In this document: piece by piece, positions 55,288-63,976 of the stretch
Layout of the letters: every line of letters begins with the position of its first letter
How positions within the stretch are numbered: position 1 is the stretch's first letter
Assembly (NCBI RefSeq): GCF_018070045.1
Contig: NZ_JAGPYK010000028.1
Location: forward strand, 20,243 to 84,242
Length of the DNA: 64,000 nt
Reading direction: 5' to 3'
Origin: Micromonospora sp. U21
GTDB lineage: Bacteria > Actinomycetota > Actinomycetes > Mycobacteriales > Micromonosporaceae
The notes under the pieces: model-generated
Seen by the model: only the letters and a program-made list of their open reading frames with translations
Databases searched by the model: none
What the model was told of the DNA's origin: nothing
Translations under genes and position numbers: made by a program

Positions 55288-55318
55288 TCCCGCCGGACGA
55301 TCAACCGGTCCGGCGGGA
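55288..55318. terminator. Bidirectional terminator hairpin
   Basis: Perfect 11-base arms TCCCGCCGGAC (55288-55298) and GTCCGGCGGGA (55308-55318) with a 9-base loop, between the immunity gene (plus) and yebC (minus). Confidence 0.8.
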
Positions 55319-55339
55319 ATCAGCGCCAGTCCTACCGCG

Positions 55340-56092
55340 TCAGGCGTCCACCGCGGCCATCACGTCGTCGCTGACGTCGAAGTTCGCGTAGACGTTCTGC
55401 ACGTCGTCGCAGTCCTCCAGGACGTCGATCAGCTTGAAGATCTTGCGCGCGCCCTCCTCGTCCAGCGGGATGTTCATGCTGGGGATGAGGGAGGACTCGG
55501 CCGACTCGTACTCGATGCCGGCGTCCTGCAGCGCCGTGCGGACGGCGATCAGGTCGGTCGGCTCGGAGACCACCTCGTACGCCTCGCCGAGGTCGTTGAC
55601 CTCTTCGGCGCCGGCGTCGAGGACGGCCATCATCACGTCGTCCTCGCTGGTGCCCTCCTTGGGGAGGATCACCACGCCCTTGCGGGAGAACATGTACGAC
55701 ACCGAGCCGGCGTCGGCGAGCGAGCCGCCGTTGCGGGTCAGCGCGGTGCGCACCTCGGTCGCCGCCCGGTTGCGGTTGTCGGTGAGGCACTCGATCAGCA
55801 TCGCCACGCCGTTCGGGCCGTACCCCTCGTACATGATCGTCTGCCAGTCGGCGCCGCCGGCCTCCAGGCCGGAGCCGCGCTTGACCGCGCGGTCGATGTT
55901 GTCGTTCGGCACCGAGCTCTTCTTGGCCTTCTGGATGGCGTCGTAGAGCGTCGGGTTACCGGAGGGGTCGCCGCCGCCGGTCCGTGCGGCCACCTCGACG
56001 TTCTTGATCAGCTTGGCGAACATCTTGCCGCGCTTGGCGTCGATGACGGCCTTCTTGTGCTTGGTCGTCGCCCACTTTGAGTGGCCGGACAT
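55340..56092 (-). CDS. yebC: YebC/PmpR family transcriptional regulator
   Basis: A 250-residue protein of three domains, starting MSGHSKWATTKHKKAVIDAKRGKMFAKLIKNVEVAARTGGGDP, the invariant YebC start. IMYEGYGPNGVAMLIECLTDNRNRAATEVRTALTRNGGSLADAGSVSYMF marks the central part. YebC proteins bind DNA and some help ribosomes at polyproline stretches. In many actinobacteria it sits just before ruvC; here ruvC is about 49 kb away. It follows pdxT with 272 bases between; within that gap two direct repeats occur at 56236-56261. Confidence 0.95.
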   Translation of the reverse strand: MSGHSKWATTKHKKAVIDAKRGKMFAKLIKNVEVAARTGGGDPSGNPTLYDAIQKAKKSSVPNDNIDRAVKRGSGLEAGGADWQTIMYEGYGPNGVAMLIECLTDNRNRAATEVRTALTRNGGSLADAGSVSYMFSRKGVVILPKEGTSEDDVMMAVLDAGAEEVNDLGEAYEVVSEPTDLIAVRTALQDAGIEYESAESSLIPSMNIPLDEEGARKIFKLIDVLEDCDDVQNVYANFDVSDDVMAAVDA

Positions 56093-56235
56093 CTCCTACC
56101 TCCGTCTGTCATTCCACGCCTGCGTCGACTGCCGCACCGATTCCGCGCCGCATCCGGCGATCCGGTGGCCGGTCGGCTCCGCGGGAGATGCCGCGCCGGG
56201 CGACGGCCCTGCCGAACCGCGGCAATCTTACCGAG

Positions 56236-56261
56236 GTCACACCCGGGCGTGTCACACCCGG
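56236..56261. repeat. Direct repeat pair upstream of yebC
   Basis: GTCACACCCGG occurs at 56236-56246 and again at 56251-56261, 15 bases apart. It lies in the 272-base pdxT-yebC gap, about 145 bases before the yebC start. It could be a binding site for a regulator on one face of the helix. Nothing else is seen in this gap. Confidence 0.45.
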
Positions 56262-56364
56262 CACCCGCTCGGGGCGCCGCGGGGGCAGCCGGGCCACCCA
56301 GAAGACAACGACCGAGGGCCGGGAAACATGCCCCGCCGCATCGTGCGGGGCGACGGGCCCACGC

Positions 56365-56964
56365 TCAGGCGGCCCGCACCAGCTCCACGAAGTACGCGTG
56401 CACGCGCAGGTCACCGGTCAACTCAGGGTGGAACGAGGTGGCCAGGAGGTTGCCCTGCCGGACCGCCACGATCCGGTCGGCGGCCGGGCCACCGGTCACC
56501 TTCCCGATCACCTCGACACCGCCACCGACCCGCTCCACCCACGGGGCGCGGATGAACACCGCATGGAACGACTCGCCCGGAACCCCGCTGATCTCCACGG
56601 GCGCCTCGAACGAGTCGACCTGCCGGCCGAACGCGTTGCGCCGCACCGTCATGTCGATGCCGGCGAAGCCACGTTGGTCGGGACGGCCGTCCAGCACCTC
56701 GGTGGCCAGCATGATCATGCCGGCACAGGACCCGTAGACGGGCATGCCGCCGGCGATCCGCTTGTCGATCGGCTCGCGCATCTCGAAGATGTCGGCGAGC
56801 TTGCTGATCGTGGTGGACTCGCCCCCGGGAATGACCAGCCCGTCGACCGCGTCCAGCTCAGCCGGGCGGCGGACCGGGCGGGCGTCCGCGCCCGCCGCGG
56901 CGAGCGCCGCCACGTGCTCGCGGACGTCGCCCTGCAGCGCGAGCACACCGATCACCGGCGCCAT
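56365..56964 (-). CDS. pdxT: Pyridoxal 5-phosphate synthase glutaminase subunit PdxT
   Basis: The glutaminase partner of PdxS, supplying ammonia for vitamin B6 synthesis; 199 residues. The oxyanion region LVIPGGESTTISKL (about 50), nucleophile Cys in YGSCAGMIMLATEV (about 80) and the catalytic His-x-Glu in TSFHPELTGDLRVH (about 175) are all intact. It lies after pdxS, separated by 80 bases that contain two hairpins. Confidence 0.96.
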   Translation of the reverse strand: MAPVIGVLALQGDVREHVAALAAAGADARPVRRPAELDAVDGLVIPGGESTTISKLADIFEMREPIDKRIAGGMPVYGSCAGMIMLATEVLDGRPDQRGFAGIDMTVRRNAFGRQVDSFEAPVEISGVPGESFHAVFIRAPWVERVGGGVEVIGKVTGGPAADRIVAVRQGNLLATSFHPELTGDLRVHAYFVELVRAA

Positions 56965-56993
56965 GTCCCACCCCCCAAGTCCCTCTCGCTGTC

Positions 56994-57042
56994 AGGAAGG
57001 GTCCCTTCCTCTACCGCAGGCGTTAAGAAGGTGCCCTTCCTT
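56994..57042. repeat. Tandem hairpins between pdxS and pdxT
   Basis: AGGAAGGGTCCCTTCCT (56994-57010) and AAGAAGGTGCCCTTCCTT (57025-57042) are short imperfect or perfect inverted repeats, the second beginning two bases after the pdxS stop. They could attenuate transcription or stabilise the pdxS message. Confidence 0.55.
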
Positions 57043-57044
57043 CG

Positions 57045-57962
57045 TCACCAGCCGCGCTCGGCCAGGCGGTGCGGCTGCGGGATCTCGTCGACGTTGATGC
57101 CGACCATCGCCTCGCCGAGGCCGCGGGAGACCTTGGCCAGCACGTCCGGGTCGTCGTGGAAGGTGGTGGCCTTGACGATCGCGGCGGCCCGCTGAGCCGG
57201 GTTGCCGGCCTTGAAGATGCCGGAGCCGACGAAGACGCCCTCCGCGCCGAGCTGCATCATCATCGCGGCGTCGGCCGGGGTGGCGATCCCGCCGGCGGTG
57301 AACAGCACCACCGGCAGCTTGCCGCTCTCGGCGACCTCCTTGACCAGCTCGTACGGGGCCTGGAGCTCCTTGGCCGCGACGTACAGCTCGTCGGTTGGCA
57401 GCGAGGACAGCCGGCGGATCTCCTGCCGGATCTTCCGCATGTGGGTGGTGGCGTTGGAGACGTCACCGGTGCCGGCCTCACCCTTGGAGCGGATCATGGC
57501 CGCGCCCTCGGTGATCCGGCGCAACGCCTCGCCGAGGTTGGTCGCACCGCAGACGAAGGGGACCGTGAAGGCCCACTTGTCGATGTGGTTGGCGTAGTCG
57601 GCCGGGGTCAGCACCTCGGACTCGTCGACGTAGTCCACGCCCAGCGACTGAAGGATCTGCGCCTCCACGAAGTGGCCGATGCGGGCCTTGGCCATCACCG
57701 GGATGGAAACCGCCTCGATGATCCCGTCGATCATGTCGGGGTCGCTCATCCGGGACACCCCGCCCTGCGCGCGGATGTCGGCGGGCACCCGCTCCAGCGC
57801 CATCACCGCGACAGCGCCGGCATCCTCGGCGATCTTGGCCTGCTCGGCGTTGACCACATCCATGATCACGCCACCCTTGAGCATCTCGGCCATGCCACGC
57901 TTGACACGGGCGGTGCCGACGACAGGGGTGGTACCGGTGTTCGGGGCGGTGGTTTCGGGCAC
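57045..57962 (-). CDS. pdxS: Pyridoxal 5-phosphate synthase subunit PdxS
   Basis: The synthase subunit, a beta/alpha barrel that condenses ribose 5-phosphate, glyceraldehyde 3-phosphate and ammonia to PLP; 305 residues. The signature GAVAVMALERVPADIRAQGGVSRMSDP (about 45) and the second GEAGTGDVSNATTHMRKIRQEIRRL with GATNLGEALRRITEGAAMIRSKGE carry the two active-site Lys regions. It is the first of pdxS-pdxT. Confidence 0.97.
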   Translation of the reverse strand: MPETTAPNTGTTPVVGTARVKRGMAEMLKGGVIMDVVNAEQAKIAEDAGAVAVMALERVPADIRAQGGVSRMSDPDMIDGIIEAVSIPVMAKARIGHFVEAQILQSLGVDYVDESEVLTPADYANHIDKWAFTVPFVCGATNLGEALRRITEGAAMIRSKGEAGTGDVSNATTHMRKIRQEIRRLSSLPTDELYVAAKELQAPYELVKEVAESGKLPVVLFTAGGIATPADAAMMMQLGAEGVFVGSGIFKAGNPAQRAAAIVKATTFHDDPDVLAKVSRGLGEAMVGINVDEIPQPHRLAERGW

Positions 57963-58110
57963 GGGTCAGCGCTCCTTGGACGTGCTCTGGGGGTGGCAGC
58001 GAAAATGCTACGCCGGAGCCAACGCCGCACCGACAGCCAATCAGACCCCCGGTGGCCTGCACTGTGGCCCCCGTCACCGGCCGGGCGGAGTGGCCGGACG
58101 CGGCGTCCGG

Positions 58111-58614
58111 TCAGCTCGCGGGCACGTCCGCGGGGACCGTCAGGGTCGGGTCGTCGATGTCGAAGTACCGCGGCCACTCGTGGCCCCGCCCCATCCGCAA
58201 CAACCGCACCAACGGACGGCTCCGAGCCGACCGGGCGTCACGCACGAGGTCGGTGTGCACCTGCCGGGACAGCGCGAGCCGGCGACTGGCGGCGATGACC
58301 GCCGCACAGTCCGGATCGGCCGGGTCCAGCTGCACCCCGCGCAGCTGCCGGGTCAGGTCGTTCTCCGCCGCCTCCCGCTCATCGGGAGGGGCGTCCAGGG
58401 CGATCCGGGCCGCCGCGTACAGCTCGACGCCGAAGCGCCGCTCGGCCAGCACGGCGGCGGCCGCCGCCCGGCGCAGCAGGTGGGCGTCGAGGGCCCGGGC
58501 CGCCAGGGCCGCGCGGCCCTGCAGCCGCTCGACCCGGCCGGCGGTCCAGATGAGGTACGCCGCGACCAGCCCCACGACCAGGCTCGCGGCCACCACCCAC
58601 CACATGTGCGGCAT
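58111..58614 (-). CDS. Small membrane-anchored protein of unknown function
   Basis: A 167-residue protein with one N-terminal helix (MWWVVAASLVVGLVAAYLIW) and a long Ala/Arg/Leu-rich, probably coiled-coil cytoplasmic part (LQGRAALAARALDAHLLRRAAAAAVLAERRFGVELYAAARIAL) ending PRYFDIDDPTLTVPADVPAS. It sits between pimA and pdxS, where related genomes often have a small gene of the same kind. Function is unknown; it resembles LemA-type membrane proteins in plan only. Confidence 0.75.
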   Translation of the reverse strand: MPHMWWVVAASLVVGLVAAYLIWTAGRVERLQGRAALAARALDAHLLRRAAAAAVLAERRFGVELYAAARIALDAPPDEREAAENDLTRQLRGVQLDPADPDCAAVIAASRRLALSRQVHTDLVRDARSARSRPLVRLLRMGRGHEWPRYFDIDDPTLTVPADVPAS

Positions 58615-58697
58615 CGTAGTGCTGCTCCGTTTCCGTCCGTCCGGGCACGGCCACGCCGGTCGCCCCGGTCACCGCCCGCACCATCCGTCACACCGGC

Positions 58698-59858
58698 TCA
58701 GCCCAGTCCCACCCATTCCTGGTCGATGACCCGCCCGTCGGTTGCCTCGATCGCCGCTGCGTATACCTCCAGAACACGGCGCGCAACCACCGGCCAGTCG
58801 AAATTCGCCACGACCTGATCACCGCAGGCGCTCAGCTCGGCCCGACCGGCCGGGTCGTCCAGCAGGTCGGCCAGCGCGTCGCGCAGCCTCGCCGGGTCGC
58901 CGGTGGGGAAGAGCCGCCCGGCCCGCCCGCCGTCGAGCACCCGCCGGAACGCGTCCAGGTCGCTCGCCACCACCGTGGTGCCGGCCGCCAGCGCCTCGGT
59001 GAGGATCATGCCGAACGACTCGCCGCCGGTGTTCGGCGCCACGTAGAGGTGCACACTGCGCAGCATTCGCGCCTTGTCCGGCTCGGAGACCAGGCCGAGG
59101 AAGGTCACCCGCTCGCGCAGCGCGGCCGGGAACTGGTCGTACAGGTCATCGCGGTCGCCGGGGCCGGCGACCAGCAGCCGCAGCTCGGGGCGGGTGGCGG
59201 CCAGCTCCACGAAGGCGTCCCGCAACACCGGGAAGCCCTTGCGCGCCTCGGTGAACCGGCCCAGGAAGCCCAGGGCGCCGCCCGTACCCGGGGTGCACTC
59301 CCCCGGCCAGCCGGGCAACGGCTCCGCATCGGCGAACTTGGCCACCGCCACCCCGTTGGGGATCTCCACCGCGCCGCCGTCCATGTGCTCGACCTGCACC
59401 TTGCGGGCCAGGGCGCTGACCGCGATCCGGGCGGTGATCCGCTCCAGCACGATCTGGAGCACACCCTGCGCGGCGGCCAGCACCCGCGAGCGGGTCATCG
59501 CGGTGTGGAAGGTGGCCACCACCGGACCGCGAGCGGACAGCACCGCCAGCAACGACAGGCTCAGCGTGAGCGGCTCGTGCACGTGCAGGACGTCGAAGTC
59601 GCCGTTGGTGATCCAGCGCCGGACCCGGGCGGTGGAGACCGGGCCGAACGCGATCCGGGCCACCGAGCCGTTGTACGGCAGCGGCACGGCCCGGCCGGCG
59701 GAGACCACGTACTCCGGCAGCGGAGAGTCCTCGTCAGCCGGGGCGAGCACGCTGACCTGGTGGCCGAGCGCGATCAGCGCCTCAGCGAGGTCCATCACGT
59801 GGTTCTGCACCCCGCCGGGGACGTCGAAGGAGTACGGGCACACGATGCCGATCCGCAT
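58698..59858 (-). CDS. pimA: Phosphatidylinositol alpha-mannosyltransferase PimA-like
   Basis: A GT4 glycosyltransferase of 386 residues that adds mannose from GDP-mannose to phosphatidylinositol, the first step of PIM synthesis. The N-terminal MRIGIVCPYSFDVPGGVQNHVMDLAEAL and the donor site GESFGMILTEALAAGTTVVASDLDAFRRVL (E-x7-E motif, about 280) are typical. It follows patA on the same strand, with 57 bases containing a diverged copy of the repeat found before ruvB. The order pgsA-patA-pimA is the usual one. Confidence 0.94.
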   Translation of the reverse strand: MRIGIVCPYSFDVPGGVQNHVMDLAEALIALGHQVSVLAPADEDSPLPEYVVSAGRAVPLPYNGSVARIAFGPVSTARVRRWITNGDFDVLHVHEPLTLSLSLLAVLSARGPVVATFHTAMTRSRVLAAAQGVLQIVLERITARIAVSALARKVQVEHMDGGAVEIPNGVAVAKFADAEPLPGWPGECTPGTGGALGFLGRFTEARKGFPVLRDAFVELAATRPELRLLVAGPGDRDDLYDQFPAALRERVTFLGLVSEPDKARMLRSVHLYVAPNTGGESFGMILTEALAAGTTVVASDLDAFRRVLDGGRAGRLFPTGDPARLRDALADLLDDPAGRAELSACGDQVVANFDWPVVARRVLEVYAAAIEATDGRVIDQEWVGLG

Positions 59859-59862
59859 GCGT

Positions 59863-59895
59863 CAGCGCCCCTCGTCCGAGACTGTGGGGCTCCGC
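59863..59895. repeat. Intergenic repeat copy B, upstream of pimA
   Basis: On the minus strand this reads GCGGAGCCCCACAGTCTCGG followed by ACGAGGGGCGCTG, next to the pimA start. It shares the core AGCCCC-CAGTC-CG with the stretch before ruvB at 4949-4981. Both copies end in a GAGG that may serve as ribosome binding site. Confidence 0.5.
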
Positions 59896-59915
59896 CTCAC
59901 CGTGCACCCACCCCC

Positions 59916-60848
59916 TCAGGCCTGACCGGCGGCCGGCGAGGGCAGCGCCGCGCCGCCCCCCGTCCCGCGCTGGTCCAGCCACATCCGCTGCAACATGTGC
60001 CAGTCTTCCGGATGCCGGGCGATACCCGCCGCCAGACGGTCGGCGATCATCTGGGTCAGCGACCGGACCCGCTGGTCCAGCGGCCCCGTCTCGGGCCCGG
60101 GCACCGGCAGCGGGCCGGCGAGCGAGGCGCACGCCGCGTCCGGTTCGTACCAGAGTGACGCCACGTAGAGGGGCGCTCCGGTGTGCAACGCGAGCAGTGC
60201 CGGCCCGGCCGGCATCCGGGTTTTGCCGCCGAAGAAGTCCACCTCCACCCCGCGGGCGGAGAGGTCCCGGTCGGCCAGCAGCGGCACCACCGCGCCGGCG
60301 CGTACCCGGTCCAGCAGCACGTCGAACGCCGGTCGCGACCCACCGTGGGTGGGCAGGATCTCCATGCCCAGGCCCTCCCGGAAGGCCACGAACCGCTCGT
60401 AGACGCCCTCCGGCTTGAGCCGCTCGGCGACGGTGGTGATCGGCCAGCCGGTGGCCGCCACCCAGGCGCCGGCGGCGTCCCAGTTGCCGGCGTGCGGCAG
60501 CGCCACCACCGCGCCCCGGCCGGCGGCGACGTCGGCGGCGAGCAGTTCGGCGCCGTCGAGCCGGAAGCCGGAGAGGATCTGCGCCCGGCTCAGCGCGGGC
60601 AGCCGGAACGCCTCCATCCAGTACCGGGCGTACGAGCGCAGCCCACGCTTCACCAGCTCGTCCAGCTCGGCGTCGGGCAGGTCCGGGCCGACCACCCGGC
60701 GCAGGTTCGCGCGCAGTCGGGCCGTACCTCCGCCACCGCGGCGGTGAGCGCGGTCCGCGCCCGCCTGGAACGCCGCGGCCACCAGCGGCCGAGGCAGCGC
60801 GCGCAGCACCCGCCAGCCGGCGACGTAGCCCAGCTCGGTGAGGTTCAC
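59916..60848 (-). CDS. patA: Phosphatidylinositol mannoside acyltransferase PatA-like
   Basis: An LpxL/HtrB-type lysophospholipid acyltransferase of 310 residues that acylates the mannose of PIM. The catalytic H-x4-D is in VALPHAGNWDAAGAW (about 125), and the acceptor-site motif follows. A cytoplasmic-side membrane anchor lies at the N terminus (GYVAGWRVLRALPRPLVAAAF). The GTG start follows the pgsA gene by 91 bases. It is the second gene of pgsA-patA-pimA. Confidence 0.93.
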   Translation of the reverse strand: MNLTELGYVAGWRVLRALPRPLVAAAFQAGADRAHRRGGGGTARLRANLRRVVGPDLPDAELDELVKRGLRSYARYWMEAFRLPALSRAQILSGFRLDGAELLAADVAAGRGAVVALPHAGNWDAAGAWVAATGWPITTVAERLKPEGVYERFVAFREGLGMEILPTHGGSRPAFDVLLDRVRAGAVVPLLADRDLSARGVEVDFFGGKTRMPAGPALLALHTGAPLYVASLWYEPDAACASLAGPLPVPGPETGPLDQRVRSLTQMIADRLAAGIARHPEDWHMLQRMWLDQRGTGGGAALPSPAAGQA

Positions 60849-60939
60849 GCGACCCGGCCGCCGGTCGTCCCGCGCCGGGTCGCCGGCGCGCCGCCCGCGC
60901 TCACGCCGGCACGCCGCGGTGCCGCGTGGTCCGCTGCGC

Positions 60940-61569
60940 TCACGCCTGGCCGTCCGGCCGGAGCTGTTGGGCCTGGCGGTAGACGTGCGCCATCCGCTGC
61001 CCCACCGTGAAGATCGACACTGCGGCGAGCAGCCAGAGCGCGATCTCCAGCGCCGGGTCGACGCCGACGCCGGTGAGGATTCCGCCGACCCCGACGATCA
61101 GCAGCCGCTCGGTGCGTTCGGCGATACCGACGTTGCAGGTCATGCCCAGCCCCTCGGCGCGGGCCTTGACGTACGAGACCAGCGCGCCGGCGGCCAGGCA
61201 GAGCAGCGCGGCGGCCACCCCGGAATGGTTGTTCTGGGTGGCCAGCCAGTACGCGACCGCGCCGAAGACGGCGCTGTCCGCGACCCGGTCCATGCTCGAG
61301 TCGAGGAACGCGCCGAACCGGGTGGAGCCACCGCTCATCCGGGCCATCGTGCCGTCGAGCAGGTCCGTGAGCGCGAACACGGTCACGATCAACGCGCCCG
61401 CGACCAGATGGCCGCGGGCACCGAAGCCGAGCGCACCGATGAGCACACCGACGGTGCCCGCAACGGTGACGGCATTGGGGGTGACGCCCGCACGGAGCAG
61501 GGCGCGTGCGATCGGCTCGACGACGCGGGTCATCCCCGCGCGGGCCGACACTTGGAAGATCTTCGCCAT
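60940..61569 (-). CDS. pgsA: Phosphatidylinositol phosphate synthase
   Basis: A CDP-alcohol phosphatidyltransferase of 209 residues that makes phosphatidylinositol phosphate from CDP-diacylglycerol and inositol phosphate, the lipid anchor of PIM. The family motif is complete: DLLDGTMARMSGGSTRFGAFLDSSMDR (D-x2-D-G-x2-A-R-x8-G-x3-D-x3-D, about 70). Six membrane helices are visible. I start at the ATG at 61567-61569 (MAKIFQVSARAGM). It is the first gene of the lipid cluster and is divergent from the EF-G-like gene. Confidence 0.94.
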   Translation of the reverse strand: MAKIFQVSARAGMTRVVEPIARALLRAGVTPNAVTVAGTVGVLIGALGFGARGHLVAGALIVTVFALTDLLDGTMARMSGGSTRFGAFLDSSMDRVADSAVFGAVAYWLATQNNHSGVAAALLCLAAGALVSYVKARAEGLGMTCNVGIAERTERLLIVGVGGILTGVGVDPALEIALWLLAAVSIFTVGQRMAHVYRQAQQLRPDGQA

Positions 61570-61819
61570 GGCGGTCCCCACGATAACGGTCCGCCCAGCT
61601 CCGGCGATACGGCCGGTCCCATCGACCCGCCCGGGGGAGGCTTGTGCCTACCCGGCAACGGGTGTGAGATCGAGCCAGGAGGTGAGGCAGCTCACCCGCC
61701 CGCCCGTCCCGTTCCCGCTGTGCAGCAGACCACCGGAGGATATCGCCGCGCACTCGCCCCGGGCCGCTTCCCGTCGCGCGGCGGTCGCCACCAATCACCG
61801 GCTGAGGGAGGTGCGCCCC

Positions 61820-63976
61820 ATGGCGCAGAAGAGTCAGGAGAAGGGTCCCGCCGGCGGCACGCCGGTGGTGACCGAACCCGACAGGGTTCGCAACGTGGTC
61901 CTCGTCGGGCACTCCGGAGCGGGCAAGACAACCCTGGTCGAGGCGTTGCTCGCCGCCACCGGGACGATCGGCCGGGCCGGCAACGTGGTCGACGGCACCA
62001 CGGTCAGCGACCACGACCCGGCGGCCGTGCGCCAGCAGCGCTCGGTGAGCCTGTCCTGCGCGCCCCTGCTGCACAACGGCATCAAAGTCAACCTCCTGGA
62101 CACTCCCGGGTACGCCGACTTCGTCGGCGAGCTGCGCGCCGGGCTGCGGGCCGCCGACGCCGCGCTCTTCGTCGTCTCCGCGGCGGGCGGGATGGACGCG
62201 GCCACCGTGGCGCTGTGGGAGGAGTGCGCGGCGGTCGACATGCCGCGTGCGGTCGCGGTGGCCCGGCTGGACCAGCCGCGCGCCGACTTCGACGAGGCGG
62301 TGGCGCTCTGCCAGCGGGTCTTCGGCGACAACGTGATGCCGCTGTACCTGCCGATGCTCGGTGACGACGGGGTCTCCACCGTCGGCCTGCTCGGCCTGAT
62401 CACCCGCCGGGTCTTCGACTACACCGCCGGCCTGCCCGCCGACGTGCGCGAGCCGGACGCGGAGCACCTGCCGGCCATCGTCGAGTCCCGCAACGAGCTG
62501 ATCGAGGGGGTCATCGCCGAGAGCGAGGACGAGACGCTGATGGACCGCTACCTCGGTGGCGAGGAGGTCGGCACCGAGGTGCTCATCGAAGACCTGGAGA
62601 AGGCGGTCGCCCGAGGTCACTTCTACCCGGTCGTGCCGGTCTGCGCGGAGACCGGGGTCGGGTTGGACGCACTGCTGGAGGTGCTGACCGCCGCGTTCCC
62701 GTCGCCGCTGGAGCACGAGGTGCCGCCGGTGGCCGGGGTGGACGGCTCGCCGCGACCGCCGCTGACCTGCGACCCGACCGGGCCACTGGTCGCCGAGGTG
62801 GTCAAGACCACCGTCGACCGCCACGTCGGGCGGGTCTCGCTGGTCCGGGTCTTCTCCGGCACGCTGCGCCCCGACCAGACCGTGCACGTCTCCGGGCACG
62901 GCATGGCCGAACGGGGCCACCCCGACCACGACGCCGACGAGCGGGTCGGGCACATCTACACGCCGCTGGGCGCCACCCTGCGCGAGGTGCCACTCTGCGT
63001 GGCCGGTGACATCTGCGCGATCACCAAGTCCGGCAGCGCTGAGACCGGCGACACCGTCTCGGCCAAGGACGACCCGCTGCTGATCGCGCCGTGGGAGATG
63101 CCGGAGCCGCTCCTGCCGGTGGCGATCGTCGCCCGGAGCCGCGCCGACGAGGACGCGCTGGCCCGCAACCTGGCCCGGCTGGTCGCCGGCGACCCCACGC
63201 TGCGGCTGGAGCGCAACCCGGAGACCCACCAGCTGGTGCTCTGGTGCATGGGCGAGGCGCACGCGGACGTGGTGCTCGACCGGCTGCGCGCCGGTGGCGT
63301 GGAGCTGGACACCGAGCCGGTCCGGGTGTCGCTGCGCGAGACGCTGACCGTGCCCGCGAAGGGGCACGGCCGGCACGTCAAGCAGTCCGGCGGCCACGGC
63401 CAGTACGCGGTCTGCGACATCGAGGTGGAGCCGCTGCCCCGGGGCGGCGGGTTCGAGTTCGTCAACCGGGTGGTTGGCGGCGCGGTGCCGCACAACTACA
63501 TCCCGTCGGTGGAGAAGGGCGTCCGCGCCCAGTTGGAGCGCGGCCTGGTCGCCGGCCATCCGGTGGTGGACCTGCGGGTGACCCTGGTCGACGGAAAGGC
63601 GCACAGCGTCGACTCCTCCGACGCGGCCTTCCAGACCGCCGGCGCGCTGGCGTTGCGCGACGCCGCTGAACGCGGCCAGCCGGCGCTGCTGGAGCCGATC
63701 GACGAGGTGACCATCCGGGTGTCGGACGGCTCGGTGGGCGCGGTGATGGGCGACCTGTCCGGCCGGCGCGGCCGGGTGCTCGGCACCGAGCCGGACCCGG
63801 ACGCCGAGGGCCGCACCCTGGTCCGCGCCGAGGTGCCGGCCGCCGAACTGCTCCGCTACGCCGTCGAGCTGCGCTCGATGACCGCCGGCACGGGCACGTT
63901 CCGCCGCCACTTCGTCCGCCACGACCCGATGCCCACCCACCTGGCCGACCAAACACGCAAGGAACACACCCCATAA
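61820..63976 (+). CDS. Elongation factor G-like protein (EF-G2 type)
   Basis: A 718-residue translational GTPase homologue with the domain plan of EF-G. G1 is VGHSGAGKTTLVEALL (about 36) and G3 is LLDTPGYADFVGEL. But G4 reads ARLDQPR instead of NKxD, and the G2 region reads RQQRSVSLSCAP where EF-G has ERGITI. Domain IV (KQSGGHGQYAVCDIEVEPL) and domain V (MGDLSGRRGRVLGTE) are normal. It belongs to the EF-G2/FusA2 group of actinobacteria, whose members lack or have weak ribosome-stimulated GTPase; role in translation unclear. GAGGGAGG precedes the ATG at 61820. The last 24 bases of the window hold no gene. Confidence 0.93.
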   Translation: MAQKSQEKGPAGGTPVVTEPDRVRNVVLVGHSGAGKTTLVEALLAATGTIGRAGNVVDGTTVSDHDPAAVRQQRSVSLSCAPLLHNGIKVNLLDTPGYADFVGELRAGLRAADAALFVVSAAGGMDAATVALWEECAAVDMPRAVAVARLDQPRADFDEAVALCQRVFGDNVMPLYLPMLGDDGVSTVGLLGLITRRVFDYTAGLPADVREPDAEHLPAIVESRNELIEGVIAESEDETLMDRYLGGEEVGTEVLIEDLEKAVARGHFYPVVPVCAETGVGLDALLEVLTAAFPSPLEHEVPPVAGVDGSPRPPLTCDPTGPLVAEVVKTTVDRHVGRVSLVRVFSGTLRPDQTVHVSGHGMAERGHPDHDADERVGHIYTPLGATLREVPLCVAGDICAITKSGSAETGDTVSAKDDPLLIAPWEMPEPLLPVAIVARSRADEDALARNLARLVAGDPTLRLERNPETHQLVLWCMGEAHADVVLDRLRAGGVELDTEPVRVSLRETLTVPAKGHGRHVKQSGGHGQYAVCDIEVEPLPRGGGFEFVNRVVGGAVPHNYIPSVEKGVRAQLERGLVAGHPVVDLRVTLVDGKAHSVDSSDAAFQTAGALALRDAAERGQPALLEPIDEVTIRVSDGSVGAVMGDLSGRRGRVLGTEPDPDAEGRTLVRAEVPAAELLRYAVELRSMTAGTGTFRRHFVRHDPMPTHLADQTRKEHTP

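Noticed and set aside
60845..63967. 1040-codon minus-strand frame over the EF-G-like gene
   Set aside because: Antisense shadow with no domain; the plus-strand protein is clear.
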